Translations under genes and position numbers: made by a program
Shown: in pieces, positions 1 through 6,375 of the stretch
How positions within the stretch are numbered: the first letter of the stretch is position 1
Layout: each line of letters begins with the position of its first letter
Assembly (NCBI GenBank): GCA_002793115.1
Contig: PFPP01000061.1
Coordinates: forward strand, 1 to 9,529
Direction of reading: 5' to 3'
Origin: Candidatus Kaiserbacteria bacterium CG_4_10_14_0_2_um_filter_50_16
GTDB taxonomy: Bacteria; Patescibacteriota; Minisyncoccia; Phycocordibacterales; Phycocordibacteraceae
Length of the DNA stretch: 9,529 nucleotides
Notes under the pieces: model-generated
Database searches by the model: none
Seen by the model: only the letters and a program-made list of their open reading frames with translations
What the model was told of the DNA's origin: nothing

Positions 1-155
1 CTTGGTTTAAGCCAAACGCTTCGCCTAATCTAAGTTGTCGTTTTTTCACTGCGAGCCATGAGACGATCATTTGGGCGAGCAAAGAAATTTTAAAGTTTAT
101 TAAAACTATAGGACATGCGTTTAAATTTCAACATAGCTTTAGCTACTCAATATAA
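1..155 (+). pseudogene. DNA adenine methyltransferase (beta class, DpnA/MboI-like), C-terminal part truncated; runs off the window start
   Basis: The frame with codons starting at base 3 reads WFKPNASPNLSCRFF, then TASHETIIWASKE, to about base 86. This matches the region of N6-adenine methyltransferases such as DpnA/M2.DpnII, whose equivalent stretch I recall as close to NPAPNLSCRYFTHSTETILWARK. In that family about 100 more residues follow, including the KHPTQKP stretch (motif X) and the DPFxGSGTT SAM-binding loop (motif I). Here neither follows: the frame continues with unrelated-looking codons and stops with TAA at 153-155, already 41 nt inside the next gene's N-terminal region. The gene therefore ends prematurely at a junction around 87-114 and cannot bind SAM as it stands, unless the missing part is encoded elsewhere. 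The N-terminal half lies outside the window. The target sequence cannot be told from this fragment; similarity to GATC enzymes is suggestive only. Confidence 0.72.
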
Positions 156-833
156 AAGCCAATCCCAAGCTATAAGGGTAATGACTGAGAATTGGGTAAA
201 AAATGAAATTTTTTGGCGGATTTTTACTGTGAAAATTGCCGTGAAGAATATGAGCTGAAAAGTAAAAAGGATGAAATGGGTAAAAAAATTGTCGATGGAG
301 CTTATTGTAAAATGATTGAGAGGTTAAACAGCACAAATAACCCAAGCTTTTTCTTTTTAAACTACGACTTACAAGATTATAAGGTTCAAAATTTTGTAGT
401 TATCCCAAAACATTTTTTCGTCCCAGAAATTATTGAGAAGAGAAAACCTCTATCAGAAAACGCAAGGCGAGCAGGTTGGATTGGATGTAATATTTTACTT
501 CAAGATATACCGCAAAGTGGAAAAATATTTTATATAAAAAATGGCAAACCCGAAGATAAGGAAGATATTTTAAAAAACTGGCGAAAAACTTTATTTTTAC
601 GAGAATCAAGAGGAGTTGATTTAAGAGGTTGGATTTTGGATGTAATGAGCTGTATTGATAAACTAAATAAAAAAGAGTTCACGCTTGATGAAGTTTATGT
701 TTTTGAAAACATTTTATATCAAAAACATCCTGATAATAAACATATCAAAGATAAAATTAGGCAACAATTACAATTTTTGAGAGATAAGGGCTATTTGGAA
801 TTTTTAAAAAGAGGAAAATATCGATTAACTTAA
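115..833 (+). pseudogene. DpnI-like methyl-directed restriction endonuclease, internally deleted and frameshifted
   Basis: DpnI cuts GATC only when the adenine is methylated; it has a PD-(D/E)XK nuclease domain with a zinc finger and a C-terminal winged helix that also reads methylated DNA. Two pieces match it. ATG at 115 opens a frame reading MRLNFNIALATQYKSQSQ then AIRVMTENWVKNE to about 207, aligned with DpnI residues 1-30. A second frame, open from TTG 213 to TAA 831-833, gives 206 residues starting ADFYCENCREEYELKSKK; it carries the catalytic Asp3, Glu14 and Lys16 (DpnI D53, E64, K66), ARRAGWIGCNI, and the winged helix ending KIRQQLQFLRDKGYLEF and RGKYRLT. Between the conserved Trp codon (193) and Ala codon (216) only 20 nt remain where DpnI has 72. 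The missing 52 nt remove the first zinc-finger Cys pair and shift frame. A stop at 204-206 closes the second frame upstream. The rest is undamaged, so the lesion looks recent, or the shorter TTG-initiated product is still made. The gene is AT-rich, unlike the rest of the window, which suggests transfer. Confidence 0.85.
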
Positions 834-1071
834 AACTATGGAAATTAATATCTGCCAGTTATTGGCAAAAATTATTTTGAAAATAAATCCGTTTACTAAA
901 ATAGGAGTAATGTGTCTATGTCGGGATGCATGGGCTAATTCCAGAGTGTGAGTTGCGCGGGCTTCTCCATCGTCTTTCCTTGGTTGGCGACGTATCGTTC
1001 GACTGTTTCCCAATCGCCTCGTTCGGATACCGTATTTAAATAATAACCGTCGCGGGAAGGATTCAACGAGG
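834..1071. other. Junction region between AT-rich island and host-like DNA, no intact gene
   Basis: This stretch holds the transposase scrap described separately. Its left part (to about 915) keeps the AT-rich composition of the endonuclease gene, then composition changes abruptly. A short open frame on the plus strand (ATG 838, stop 949-951, 37 codons) begins 4 nt after the endonuclease stop and may be the start of a cut-off downstream gene. A weak 5-bp stem (853-867) is also present. I see no intact gene, tRNA or convincing promoter. Confidence 0.5.
935..1069 (-). pseudogene. IS200/IS605-like (Y1) transposase, C-terminal remnant
   Basis: Read on the minus strand, about 44 codons before a TAG (935-937) encode SLNPSRDGYYLNTVSERG, then DWETVERYVANQGK and a tail ending QLTLWN. 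The GYY.NTVS...W..V..YV.NQGK pattern resembles the last helix region of IS200/IS605-type Y1 transposases, where a Gln-rich short tail is common. No N-terminal HUH motif or catalytic Tyr can be found upstream: the next bases are the T-tract and stem of a terminator (1072-1105). Only the tail of the gene survives. It sits between the AT-rich restriction remnant and the host-like genes, so it may be the scar of the event that brought in or trimmed that island. The family assignment rests on pattern recognition of a short stretch; another small DNA-binding protein is possible. Confidence 0.45.
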
Positions 1072-1105
1072 AAAAACATGAATGCCTCAACCTGTTGAGG
1101 CATTC
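1072..1105 (-). terminator. Intrinsic terminator of the 1136-2188 unit
   Basis: A perfect 12-bp inverted repeat (1080-1091 with 1094-1105; 2-nt centre, or 11 bp with a 4-nt loop) lies 30 nt after the stop of the small membrane protein gene. On the minus strand it is followed by CATGTTTTTCC, a five-T run at 1072-1076. Position and orientation fit rho-independent termination of the two-gene minus-strand unit. Confidence 0.85.
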
Positions 1106-1135
1106 AGGTGAGTAGGATGTACGTATCTCCTTTTA

Positions 1136-1432
1136 TCAGAAGCCCGAGACATCCTGTGCGGAAGCGGCCTCGGCCTGATTGAGCGCGGCGGAGTCGTCCG
1201 GAATCTGGTTGAGATCCGCTGATATGTCTGCAGTGGTATTACCGCTCGAGAGCGATGGCGTTTGCGCTTGTTCGACAGCTGTAGGCTGTGTGCCTGCGGT
1301 CGGCGCCTGCCTCTCGTAGAAGTACCAGAGGGCGAGGACGGCAATGACGACGATTGCGCCGGCGATATACCATGTTTCTGTCTTATTCGAGGAACCCTGA
1401 TCAATTACTTGATTCATTGGTTGATAGTCCAT
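1136..1432 (-). CDS. Hypothetical one-helix membrane protein, 98 aa
   Basis: I do not recognise a family. The product has a polar 20-residue N-terminus (MDYQPMNQVIDQ...), one clear membrane helix at about residues 21-39 (WYIAGAIVVIAVLALWYFY), and a low-complexity tail of about 58 residues rich in Ala, Gln, Ser, Thr and Asp with no cysteines. There is no basic charge cluster before the helix; the sole flanking basic residues are Lys17 and, after the helix, Arg41, so orientation is uncertain, though the acidic disordered tail would fit an external position. The start is ATG at 1432, 18 nt after the stop of the secreted protein gene and without a Shine-Dalgarno, so the two are very likely one transcript, closed by the terminator at 1072-1105. 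An envelope role with its partner is an inference from context only. Confidence 0.75.
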   Translation of the reverse strand: MDYQPMNQVIDQGSSNKTETWYIAGAIVVIAVLALWYFYERQAPTAGTQPTAVEQAQTPSLSSGNTTADISADLNQIPDDSAALNQAEAASAQDVSGF

Positions 1433-1450
1433 AGTTATTTCAATTAGGAA

Positions 1451-2188
1451 TTATTGATTCGAGTTTTCGACAGTTGTGGTTGCATTTCCTTCGTCGACTT
1501 TTGGAATCTTGGTAAGCGTCTGAAGTGCGCTCTGCACCGCCTTGCGCGCATTCTTCATCGGACCGTCGCGCAGAGCGAGGAGATCCTGAAACAGTGTGCG
1601 GTGAAGATTTTTGAATGAATTCCGCAGATTCTGCAGAAGCTCTTTCTGACCGCTCGGCGTGGTGGTCGAAGTCGTAGTGGTCACGACCGATGTATCGGGT
1701 GTATAGGTTTCCGCCGCTTGTGCGATCACCGCAGTTCTTGCGCTTGCAATTGCAGTCTTTGCCGACTGAATGGCCGCAGTTGTGCTCGCAATATTTTTCC
1801 CAGCATTAGCAGCGATATTCGCCCTGTCCTGAATCTTTTGCAGGATAGCGTCATAGTGATCCATCAGGTTCATAAAGTGGTCCGTCCAAATCTTGTTGAG
1901 ATTCTCGAATTGTTTGATGAGGCGCTGTGCCAACTGCTGTTTTACTTTATCCTGGATATCCGCTACGCGCTCGGCTATTTTTTCGCGTTGCGCAACTGTG
2001 CGGGTTTGCGCTTCTTCGCGCACGACCTCTATTTTTTTCTGAGTTGTCGAGGCGATTGCCGCTCGCCGCTCGCTGATCTGATTCTTGTAGGCTGTGCTCG
2101 TCGCTTGCCCTTCTGCGAACGCGATCGTCGCCGAAAGAAGGAAAACTGCGGCGCTACTGACGATTCCTATAGTTCGAAGTGTACGCAT
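1451..2188 (-). CDS. Secreted helical/coiled-coil protein of unknown function, 245 aa
   Basis: No family is recognised. Residues 1-25 form a classic Sec signal peptide: Arg2/Arg5, a hydrophobic core IGIVSSAAVFLLSA and an AFA|EG cleavage site. No lipobox Cys follows, so the product is probably released to the outside or the periplasm-like space. The mature part is helical: residues about 40-105 are charged and coiled-coil-like (ERRAAIAS, KKIEVVREEAQ, REKIAERVADIQDKVKQQ), about 125-160 is an Ala-rich helix, 168-187 is a Thr/Ser linker (TTTTSTTTPSG), and about 190-235 is a second amphipathic helical block. The end is acidic and Thr/Asn-rich. There are no cysteines in the mature part. The gene is first in a two-gene unit with the one-helix protein and is divergent from the ABC transporter across a 103-bp control region. 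Confidence 0.8.
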   Translation of the reverse strand: MRTLRTIGIVSSAAVFLLSATIAFAEGQATSTAYKNQISERRAAIASTTQKKIEVVREEAQTRTVAQREKIAERVADIQDKVKQQLAQRLIKQFENLNKIWTDHFMNLMDHYDAILQKIQDRANIAANAGKNIASTTAAIQSAKTAIASARTAVIAQAAETYTPDTSVVTTTTSTTTPSGQKELLQNLRNSFKNLHRTLFQDLLALRDGPMKNARKAVQSALQTLTKIPKVDEGNATTTVENSNQ

Positions 2189-2201
2189 GTACCGTGTTTT
2201 T

Positions 2202-2247
2202 TACTTATAAGTATTCCCTATATTCTTCCGCGGGAATGAGTATATCA
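2202..2247 (-). promoter_or_regulatory. Extended -10 promoter with inverted repeats for the secreted-protein unit
   Basis: On the minus strand TGATATACT (TATACT at 2239-2244 with TG at 2246-2247) forms an extended -10; no good -35 is seen. Transcription would begin near 2232, giving a leader of about 44 nt. Across that start lies an inverted repeat ATTCCC (2213-2218) / GGGAAT (2232-2237), which contains a smaller one (TTCC GCG GGAA, 2226-2236). A perfect 12-bp palindrome TACTTATAAGTA (2202-2213) is in the leader. These are candidate operators; no binding protein can be named. Confidence 0.4.
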
Positions 2248-2279
2248 TACCGCACAAACACAGCTGCACGAAAGCGCGC

Positions 2280-2291
2280 TAGAATACACTC
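2280..2291 (+). promoter_or_regulatory. Possible -10 element giving a leaderless ABC permease mRNA
   Basis: TAGAAT at 2280-2285 is a fair -10 box; the start point 7 nt on would be base 2292, the A of the permease ATG. No Shine-Dalgarno precedes that ATG, so a leaderless message is plausible. No recognisable -35 lies 16-18 nt upstream, which keeps this weak. Confidence 0.3.
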
Positions 2292-3041
2292 ATGATTCGT
2301 AGCATCACACACCCACAGACTCGCGCCTGGCATCGTGCTCATCTGCTACGCCATCGACGCATGTGGCTAATTATGGCTGGCGTCATCGGTGCTGTTCTCC
2401 TTCTAACTTTTTCTGGTTACTTCGGAGAAGTTGCATGGCTTACGCTCTGTGACGCCGTCCTCCGCACCACCTACCGGCTCGCCATCGCCTATAGCATTGC
2501 TCTGGTACTCGGCGCGCTCATGGCGCTTGTAGTCGGCTGGAGCCCATTCTCCGACATACTCTTCCCATTTTTCGACATTTTGCAAAATCTACCTTCGTTC
2601 GCTCTCATACCTTTCTTCATCTACTTTTTCGGATTCACCAGCAACATGATTATCCTCTTTGCAGTGAGCTCTATTATCTGGCCTATACTTTTTGCTATTC
2701 TGACTGCGATTAAGAGCGCGCACAAGGACCTCAGTGACGCGGCGACCATTTTCGGCGCGAAGGGATGGCGCCGCATTCCCTACTACCTCGCTCCGCTCTC
2801 TTTCCCCGCTATGCTCACCGGCTCTATCGTCGGTATCGCCATCGGTTGGGAAGCGGTCATTGGTGCCGAGATCATCACGAATGTCGCCGGTTTCGGTGAT
2901 TTCATTAAGGAGGCTGGCGCTTCTGGCATTAGCCAGGCTTTGGTCGCCGGCACTCTTGTTATCCTCATCATCGTATTCGTGATAAACCGCCTCGTCTGGG
3001 CGCCGCTTCTCACCGAGAGCTCGAAACGATATGCCGAATAA
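2292..3041 (+). CDS. ABC transporter permease, NitT/TauT (SsuC/TauC) type
   Basis: This is the inner-membrane permease of a binding-protein-dependent importer (BPD_transp_1 fold). The 249 residues are normal for the family. A basic N-terminus precedes helix 1 (about 24-44). Further helices lie at about 62-82, 90-113, 119-140, 172-188 and 217-238. The stretch LPSFALIPFFIYFFG (100-114) is the hallmark of nitrate/taurine/sulfonate-type permeases. The EAA coupling loop is at about 149-177 (DAATIFGAKGWRR, then P and G in the expected places) and contacts the ATPase. The ATG at 2292 is the first in frame after the divergent control region and has no Shine-Dalgarno. Its end overlaps the ATPase start by 11 nt, so they are translationally coupled. 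The substrate is unknown: relatives carry alkanesulfonates, nitrate, or thiamine/pyrimidine precursors, and no solute-binding protein is present here to decide. Confidence 0.88.
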   Translation: MIRSITHPQTRAWHRAHLLRHRRMWLIMAGVIGAVLLLTFSGYFGEVAWLTLCDAVLRTTYRLAIAYSIALVLGALMALVVGWSPFSDILFPFFDILQNLPSFALIPFFIYFFGFTSNMIILFAVSSIIWPILFAILTAIKSAHKDLSDAATIFGAKGWRRIPYYLAPLSFPAMLTGSIVGIAIGWEAVIGAEIITNVAGFGDFIKEAGASGISQALVAGTLVILIIVFVINRLVWAPLLTESSKRYAE

Positions 3042-3777
3042 ATCCCAACAGATAGCGCTCGTCCTTTCACGCGTCAGCGCGAACTTCGAGGACGGAAAGG
3101 AGCGTGTATTGGTCCTGAAGGATATGTCTTTCTCGGTTCCTGCCGGATCGTTCGTGTCTGTCGTCGGGCCGTCGGGCGCTGGCAAATCCACCTTGATGCG
3201 CGTCATCCTAGGTCTTATGCCGCACACGAGCGGCGACATTGTGCGGAATTTTTCACGACCCGCGATGGTGTTCCAGAACTATGCGCTTTTCCCTTGGCTC
3301 ACTGCACTTAATAATGTCGCATTCGGGCTTCGCATGGCTGGAATGCGGAAAACTGAAGCCAGAAAGACAGCAAAGAAAAAATTGGAGGAAGTCGGGCTTG
3401 GGCATCTCGAGAACCACTACCCCGCCGCCCTTTCTGGCGGCCAGCGCCAGCGAGTCGGCCTCGCGCGAGCTCTCGCAATTTCTCCCGATCTCCTCATTAT
3501 GGACGAGCCATTTTCTAATTTAGATACTATTACTGCCGAGTCGCTGAAAGCAGATCTTTTGAAAATCTGGCGCTCCTATGGCATAACGATACTTATGGTG
3601 AACCACCTTATCCCTGACGCTGTCGAGTTTTCTGACCAGATTATCGTCATGGTGGCACACCCCGGCCATATCAAGAGCATTATTCCCATTGATCTCCCGC
3701 GCCCGCGCGACACGCGCAGTGCGCAATTTTTTAAAGAAGTCGATCTCCTGACTGAGGCCACCCGTGCGATTTCTTAA
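3031..3777 (+). CDS. ABC transporter ATP-binding protein, NitT/TauT (SsuB/TauB) type
   Basis: This is the cytoplasmic ATPase that powers the permease encoded just upstream. All nucleotide-binding motifs are intact in 248 residues: Walker A GPSGAGKST (46-54), Q-loop Gln82 in VFQNYALFPWLT, signature LSGGQRQR (134-141), Walker B LLIMDEP (154-160), D-loop NLD (163-165) and H-loop His192 (VNHLIPDAVEFSD). The Q-loop segment with FPWLT and the tail containing LPRPRD are typical of the SsuB/TauB/NrtD group rather than of export ATPases. The ATG at 3031 lies inside the last codons of the permease gene. The stop is only 5 bp from the stop of the convergent pyrG, with no terminator visible in between, so its transcript probably runs antisense into pyrG. 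Confidence 0.92.
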   Translation: MPNKSQQIALVLSRVSANFEDGKERVLVLKDMSFSVPAGSFVSVVGPSGAGKSTLMRVILGLMPHTSGDIVRNFSRPAMVFQNYALFPWLTALNNVAFGLRMAGMRKTEARKTAKKKLEEVGLGHLENHYPAALSGGQRQRVGLARALAISPDLLIMDEPFSNLDTITAESLKADLLKIWRSYGITILMVNHLIPDAVEFSDQIIVMVAHPGHIKSIIPIDLPRPRDTRSAQFFKEVDLLTEATRAIS

Positions 3778-3782
3778 TTCTT

Positions 3783-5438
3783 TTATTTCTTCCTTTTGCG
3801 CGTAATGGCTGCGCGGAGGAATTCGGTGAAGAGCGGATGCGGAGAGAGTGGGCGCGCATGGAATTCTGGGTGGAATTGTGTGCCGAGCATGAATGGATGC
3901 ACCGAACGCGGGAGCTCGGCGATTTCCATCAGTACGCCGTCCGGACTCGTGCCCGAAAAGACGAGACCGGCGGCTTCGAGATGCTTCACGTACGCCGGGT
4001 TTATCTCGTAGCGGTGGCGGTGGCGTTCTTCGACCAACTCTTTTTTGTACGCGGCACGCGCCATTGTGCCTTTTTTCAGATATGCCGGATACACGCCGAG
4101 GCGCATCGTGCCACCATATTTATTATCGGCGAGATGTTTTTTCTGTTCGAGCATAACGTCGACAACCGGATCAGAAGTACTTTTCTTAATCTCGGTCGTA
4201 TTCGCATCCGAGAGTCCGAGCACATGCCTTGCGTACTCAACCACCATCAGTTGCATGCCATAACAAAGACCGAAGTACGGTATCTTCTTCACGCGTGCGA
4301 ATTGAATTGCTTTTATTTTTCCTTCGATACCGGTCTCGCCGAAGCCACCCGGAACGATAATGCCGTTAAATCTGCCGAGTATTGCAGTTACTTTTGCGCC
4401 GCGTTCGAGGTCTTTTGAATTCACCCAGGTGATTCTCGCGTGGCGATTCAGCTTCGCCGCAGAGAACTTAATCGCCTCGATGACCGAAAGATACGCGTCG
4501 GAGAGTACGAAGTCGCCCGTATCAAAATATTTCCCGACAATCGCGATGCTGACTTCTGGTATTTTCGTATTTGCCGCGGCAAGCGCGAATTTCTTCCACG
4601 CGGCGAGTGAGGCGCGTTTCTTTTCCGGCAACCGAAGCGCATCAAGCATCGCATCGCCGAGTTTATCTTTTTCGAAGTTAAGCGGCGCCTCATAAATACT
4701 CCCGATATCCGGTGCGGCGATAATGTGATCCTTGCTCACATTGCACCAAATCGCAAGTTTCTCCTTGCGTTTTTCATCAATGGGCTCCTTCGAACGCGCA
4801 ATAATGAAGTCCGGCTGCACCCCGTAACTGTTGAGATCGCGCACGGCCGTCTGAGTCGGCTTCGTCTTCATCTCTCCGAGCGTGCCGGGAGTCGGCAAAT
4901 ACGACACTATCACAAAGAGCACATCTTCCGGATGCTTCATCTTCAGTATACGCGCCGCTTCAATGAAAAGTGCATTTTGGAAGTCGCCTATCGTACCGCC
5001 GATTTCGACGACCGAAATGCGGCTGCCGTTGTATGAAGACGCCGCTTCGATGCGGCGAAGGATTTCGTCGCGCACATGCGGTATAGCTTCAACGCATTTG
5101 CCGTCATACTCGAGTGCGCGTTCGCGTGAGATAACCGACTGATAGACCATGCCGCTCGTCATGTAATCCTCGTTCGTAAGATCGCGCCCCAAGAAGCGTT
5201 CGTAGTTCCCCATATCCTGATCCGTTTCCATGCCACTCCGGAGTACGAACACCTCTCCGTGTTCGGTCGGATTCATCGTACCCGCATCGACGTTCAGATA
5301 TGGATCGACTTTTACCAAATTTACCGGATACCCTTTCTGCTGGAGCAGAAGACCGATGGAACTCGTGACGACGCCTTTCCCGACACCGCTCATCACTCCA
5401 CCGAGAACGAATATATATTTATGACCTTCTTTTGCCAT
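3783..5438 (-). CDS. pyrG: CTP synthase (glutamine-hydrolysing)
   Basis: Converts UTP to CTP with ATP and glutamine, the last step of pyrimidine nucleotide synthesis, in the cytoplasm. The 551 residues match the family length (E. coli 545). N-terminal amidoligase domain: P-loop GGVMSGVGKG (13-22), KVDPYLNVDAGTMNPTEHGE (43-62) and GGTIGD (147-152). C-terminal class I glutaminase domain: oxyanion-hole region GGFGETGIEGK, nucleophile Cys392 in FGLCYGMQ, and the His523/Glu525 pair in QFHPEF. The nucleophile elbow is CYGMQ where E. coli has CLGMQ; the catalytic triad is complete, so activity is expected. The ATG at 5438 is 6 nt after the ftsX stop and has no Shine-Dalgarno, so it appears to be the third gene of an ftsE-ftsX-pyrG transcript. 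Its 3' end faces the ABC ATPase gene with 5 bp between stops. Confidence 0.97.
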   Translation of the reverse strand: MAKEGHKYIFVLGGVMSGVGKGVVTSSIGLLLQQKGYPVNLVKVDPYLNVDAGTMNPTEHGEVFVLRSGMETDQDMGNYERFLGRDLTNEDYMTSGMVYQSVISRERALEYDGKCVEAIPHVRDEILRRIEAASSYNGSRISVVEIGGTIGDFQNALFIEAARILKMKHPEDVLFVIVSYLPTPGTLGEMKTKPTQTAVRDLNSYGVQPDFIIARSKEPIDEKRKEKLAIWCNVSKDHIIAAPDIGSIYEAPLNFEKDKLGDAMLDALRLPEKKRASLAAWKKFALAAANTKIPEVSIAIVGKYFDTGDFVLSDAYLSVIEAIKFSAAKLNRHARITWVNSKDLERGAKVTAILGRFNGIIVPGGFGETGIEGKIKAIQFARVKKIPYFGLCYGMQLMVVEYARHVLGLSDANTTEIKKSTSDPVVDVMLEQKKHLADNKYGGTMRLGVYPAYLKKGTMARAAYKKELVEERHRHRYEINPAYVKHLEAAGLVFSGTSPDGVLMEIAELPRSVHPFMLGTQFHPEFHARPLSPHPLFTEFLRAAITRKRKK

Positions 5439-5444
5439 ACAGGA

Positions 5445-6371
5445 TTAGGTCTTCAGGTACCTATTGATAGCGAACACCGAAGCGATCGCGCCAAGCACGA
5501 TGCCAGAACATATAAGTATCGAGAAAATGAAAGCGAAGTGATTGCCGTAATACGATGCGATATTGAAACCGCCGAACCATCCCGCGGTCTTCATGCCAAC
5601 ATACCAGGTTGCCGGCCACAGGAGAAGCAGAATGAGAATCGCTGCTATCACTCCGGTGATGACACCCGTTACTATGAACGGTCCTTGGATGTAAATATTA
5701 CTGGCGCCTACGAGCCGCATGACTGCGATTTCTTCCTTGGCGGTGTAGATCGCAAGGCGAATGGTTGCGAAGGCGATGAGGATCGAGGCGATTGCGAAGA
5801 AAACAATAACAGCGAAACCGATTTCGCGCGTTGCCTGTATCGCGAGCGACAGACGATCGATGATCTCTTTATTCTGCGCATAATTGATGCGATCGACTAT
5901 TGAGGTGCCAACGGAGGAGAGTGTTGGCGAAGCTTCAACGAAATTTACAATGCTTTCATATTCTGAAGGATCCTTCGCTCGGATTTCAAGCGAGGCATCG
6001 AGCGGATTGCCGCCAAGCTCATCGAGCGCTTGGAGCGTGAGTTGGTCGGTCTCGTGGCGTGCGCGGAAAGCCGTAAGTGCATCGTCTGCTGAAGTATAGG
6101 TAATACTTGCTACCTGCGGCAATTTTTTCAGCTGATCCCGTACTGCGAGGATGTCCGCTTCGCTCGCCGTAGTTACAAAATAGACGGATACATCGACTTT
6201 GTCCTTAACAATAGTTAGCGTAAAAGAAAGGAGCGCAGAAAGGAAGATCAAGGAACCGATAATGGCGAGCGTGACTGTCATAATAAGTACCGTCGCCGCT
6301 GAGACTGCACCGCCGCGTATGAAGTTTTTTCCACCCGCGACAAGCATGCGCTTAAGGATCATCAATTTCAT
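5445..6371 (-). CDS. ftsX: Cell division protein FtsX (permease-like subunit of FtsEX)
   Basis: Membrane half of the FtsEX complex, which couples ATP hydrolysis by FtsE to activation of peptidoglycan hydrolases at the division site. From the chosen ATG (6371) the product is 308 residues, normal for FtsX: a cytoplasmic basic N-terminus (MKLMILKRMLVAGGKNF), TM1 about 24-48, an external domain about 50-180 containing a VDVSVYF strand and QLKKLPQVASI, then TM2 about 184-204, TM3 about 231-256 and TM4 about 279-302. The cytoplasmic segment after TM2 (KEEIAVMRLVGAS) is the usual FtsX/MacB signature. The frame is open to a TTG at 6428, but that would overlap ftsE by more than 50 nt and add a non-homologous stretch; ATG 6371 lies 4 nt after the ftsE stop and gives the family N-terminus. 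No hydrolase partner gene (EnvC, PcsB or RipC type) is adjacent. Confidence 0.93.
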   Translation of the reverse strand: MKLMILKRMLVAGGKNFIRGGAVSAATVLIMTVTLAIIGSLIFLSALLSFTLTIVKDKVDVSVYFVTTASEADILAVRDQLKKLPQVASITYTSADDALTAFRARHETDQLTLQALDELGGNPLDASLEIRAKDPSEYESIVNFVEASPTLSSVGTSIVDRINYAQNKEIIDRLSLAIQATREIGFAVIVFFAIASILIAFATIRLAIYTAKEEIAVMRLVGASNIYIQGPFIVTGVITGVIAAILILLLLWPATWYVGMKTAGWFGGFNIASYYGNHFAFIFSILICSGIVLGAIASVFAINRYLKT

Positions 6372-6375
6372 ATGT

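Noticed and set aside
853..867. Small stem TGCCA/TGGCA as terminator or IS end
   Set aside because: Five base pairs and no T-tract directly after it on either strand; too weak to call.
825..1103. 92-residue minus-strand open frame across the junction region
   Set aside because: It is out of frame with the transposase-like tail, shows no family pattern, and its start lies inside the terminator stem.
2589..3239. Long minus-strand open frame opposite the ABC genes
   Set aside because: Charged low-information shadow of two clear ABC genes; no motif.
5259..5903. Plus-strand open frame opposite pyrG/ftsX
   Set aside because: Shadow spanning two intact minus-strand genes, no domain recognisable.
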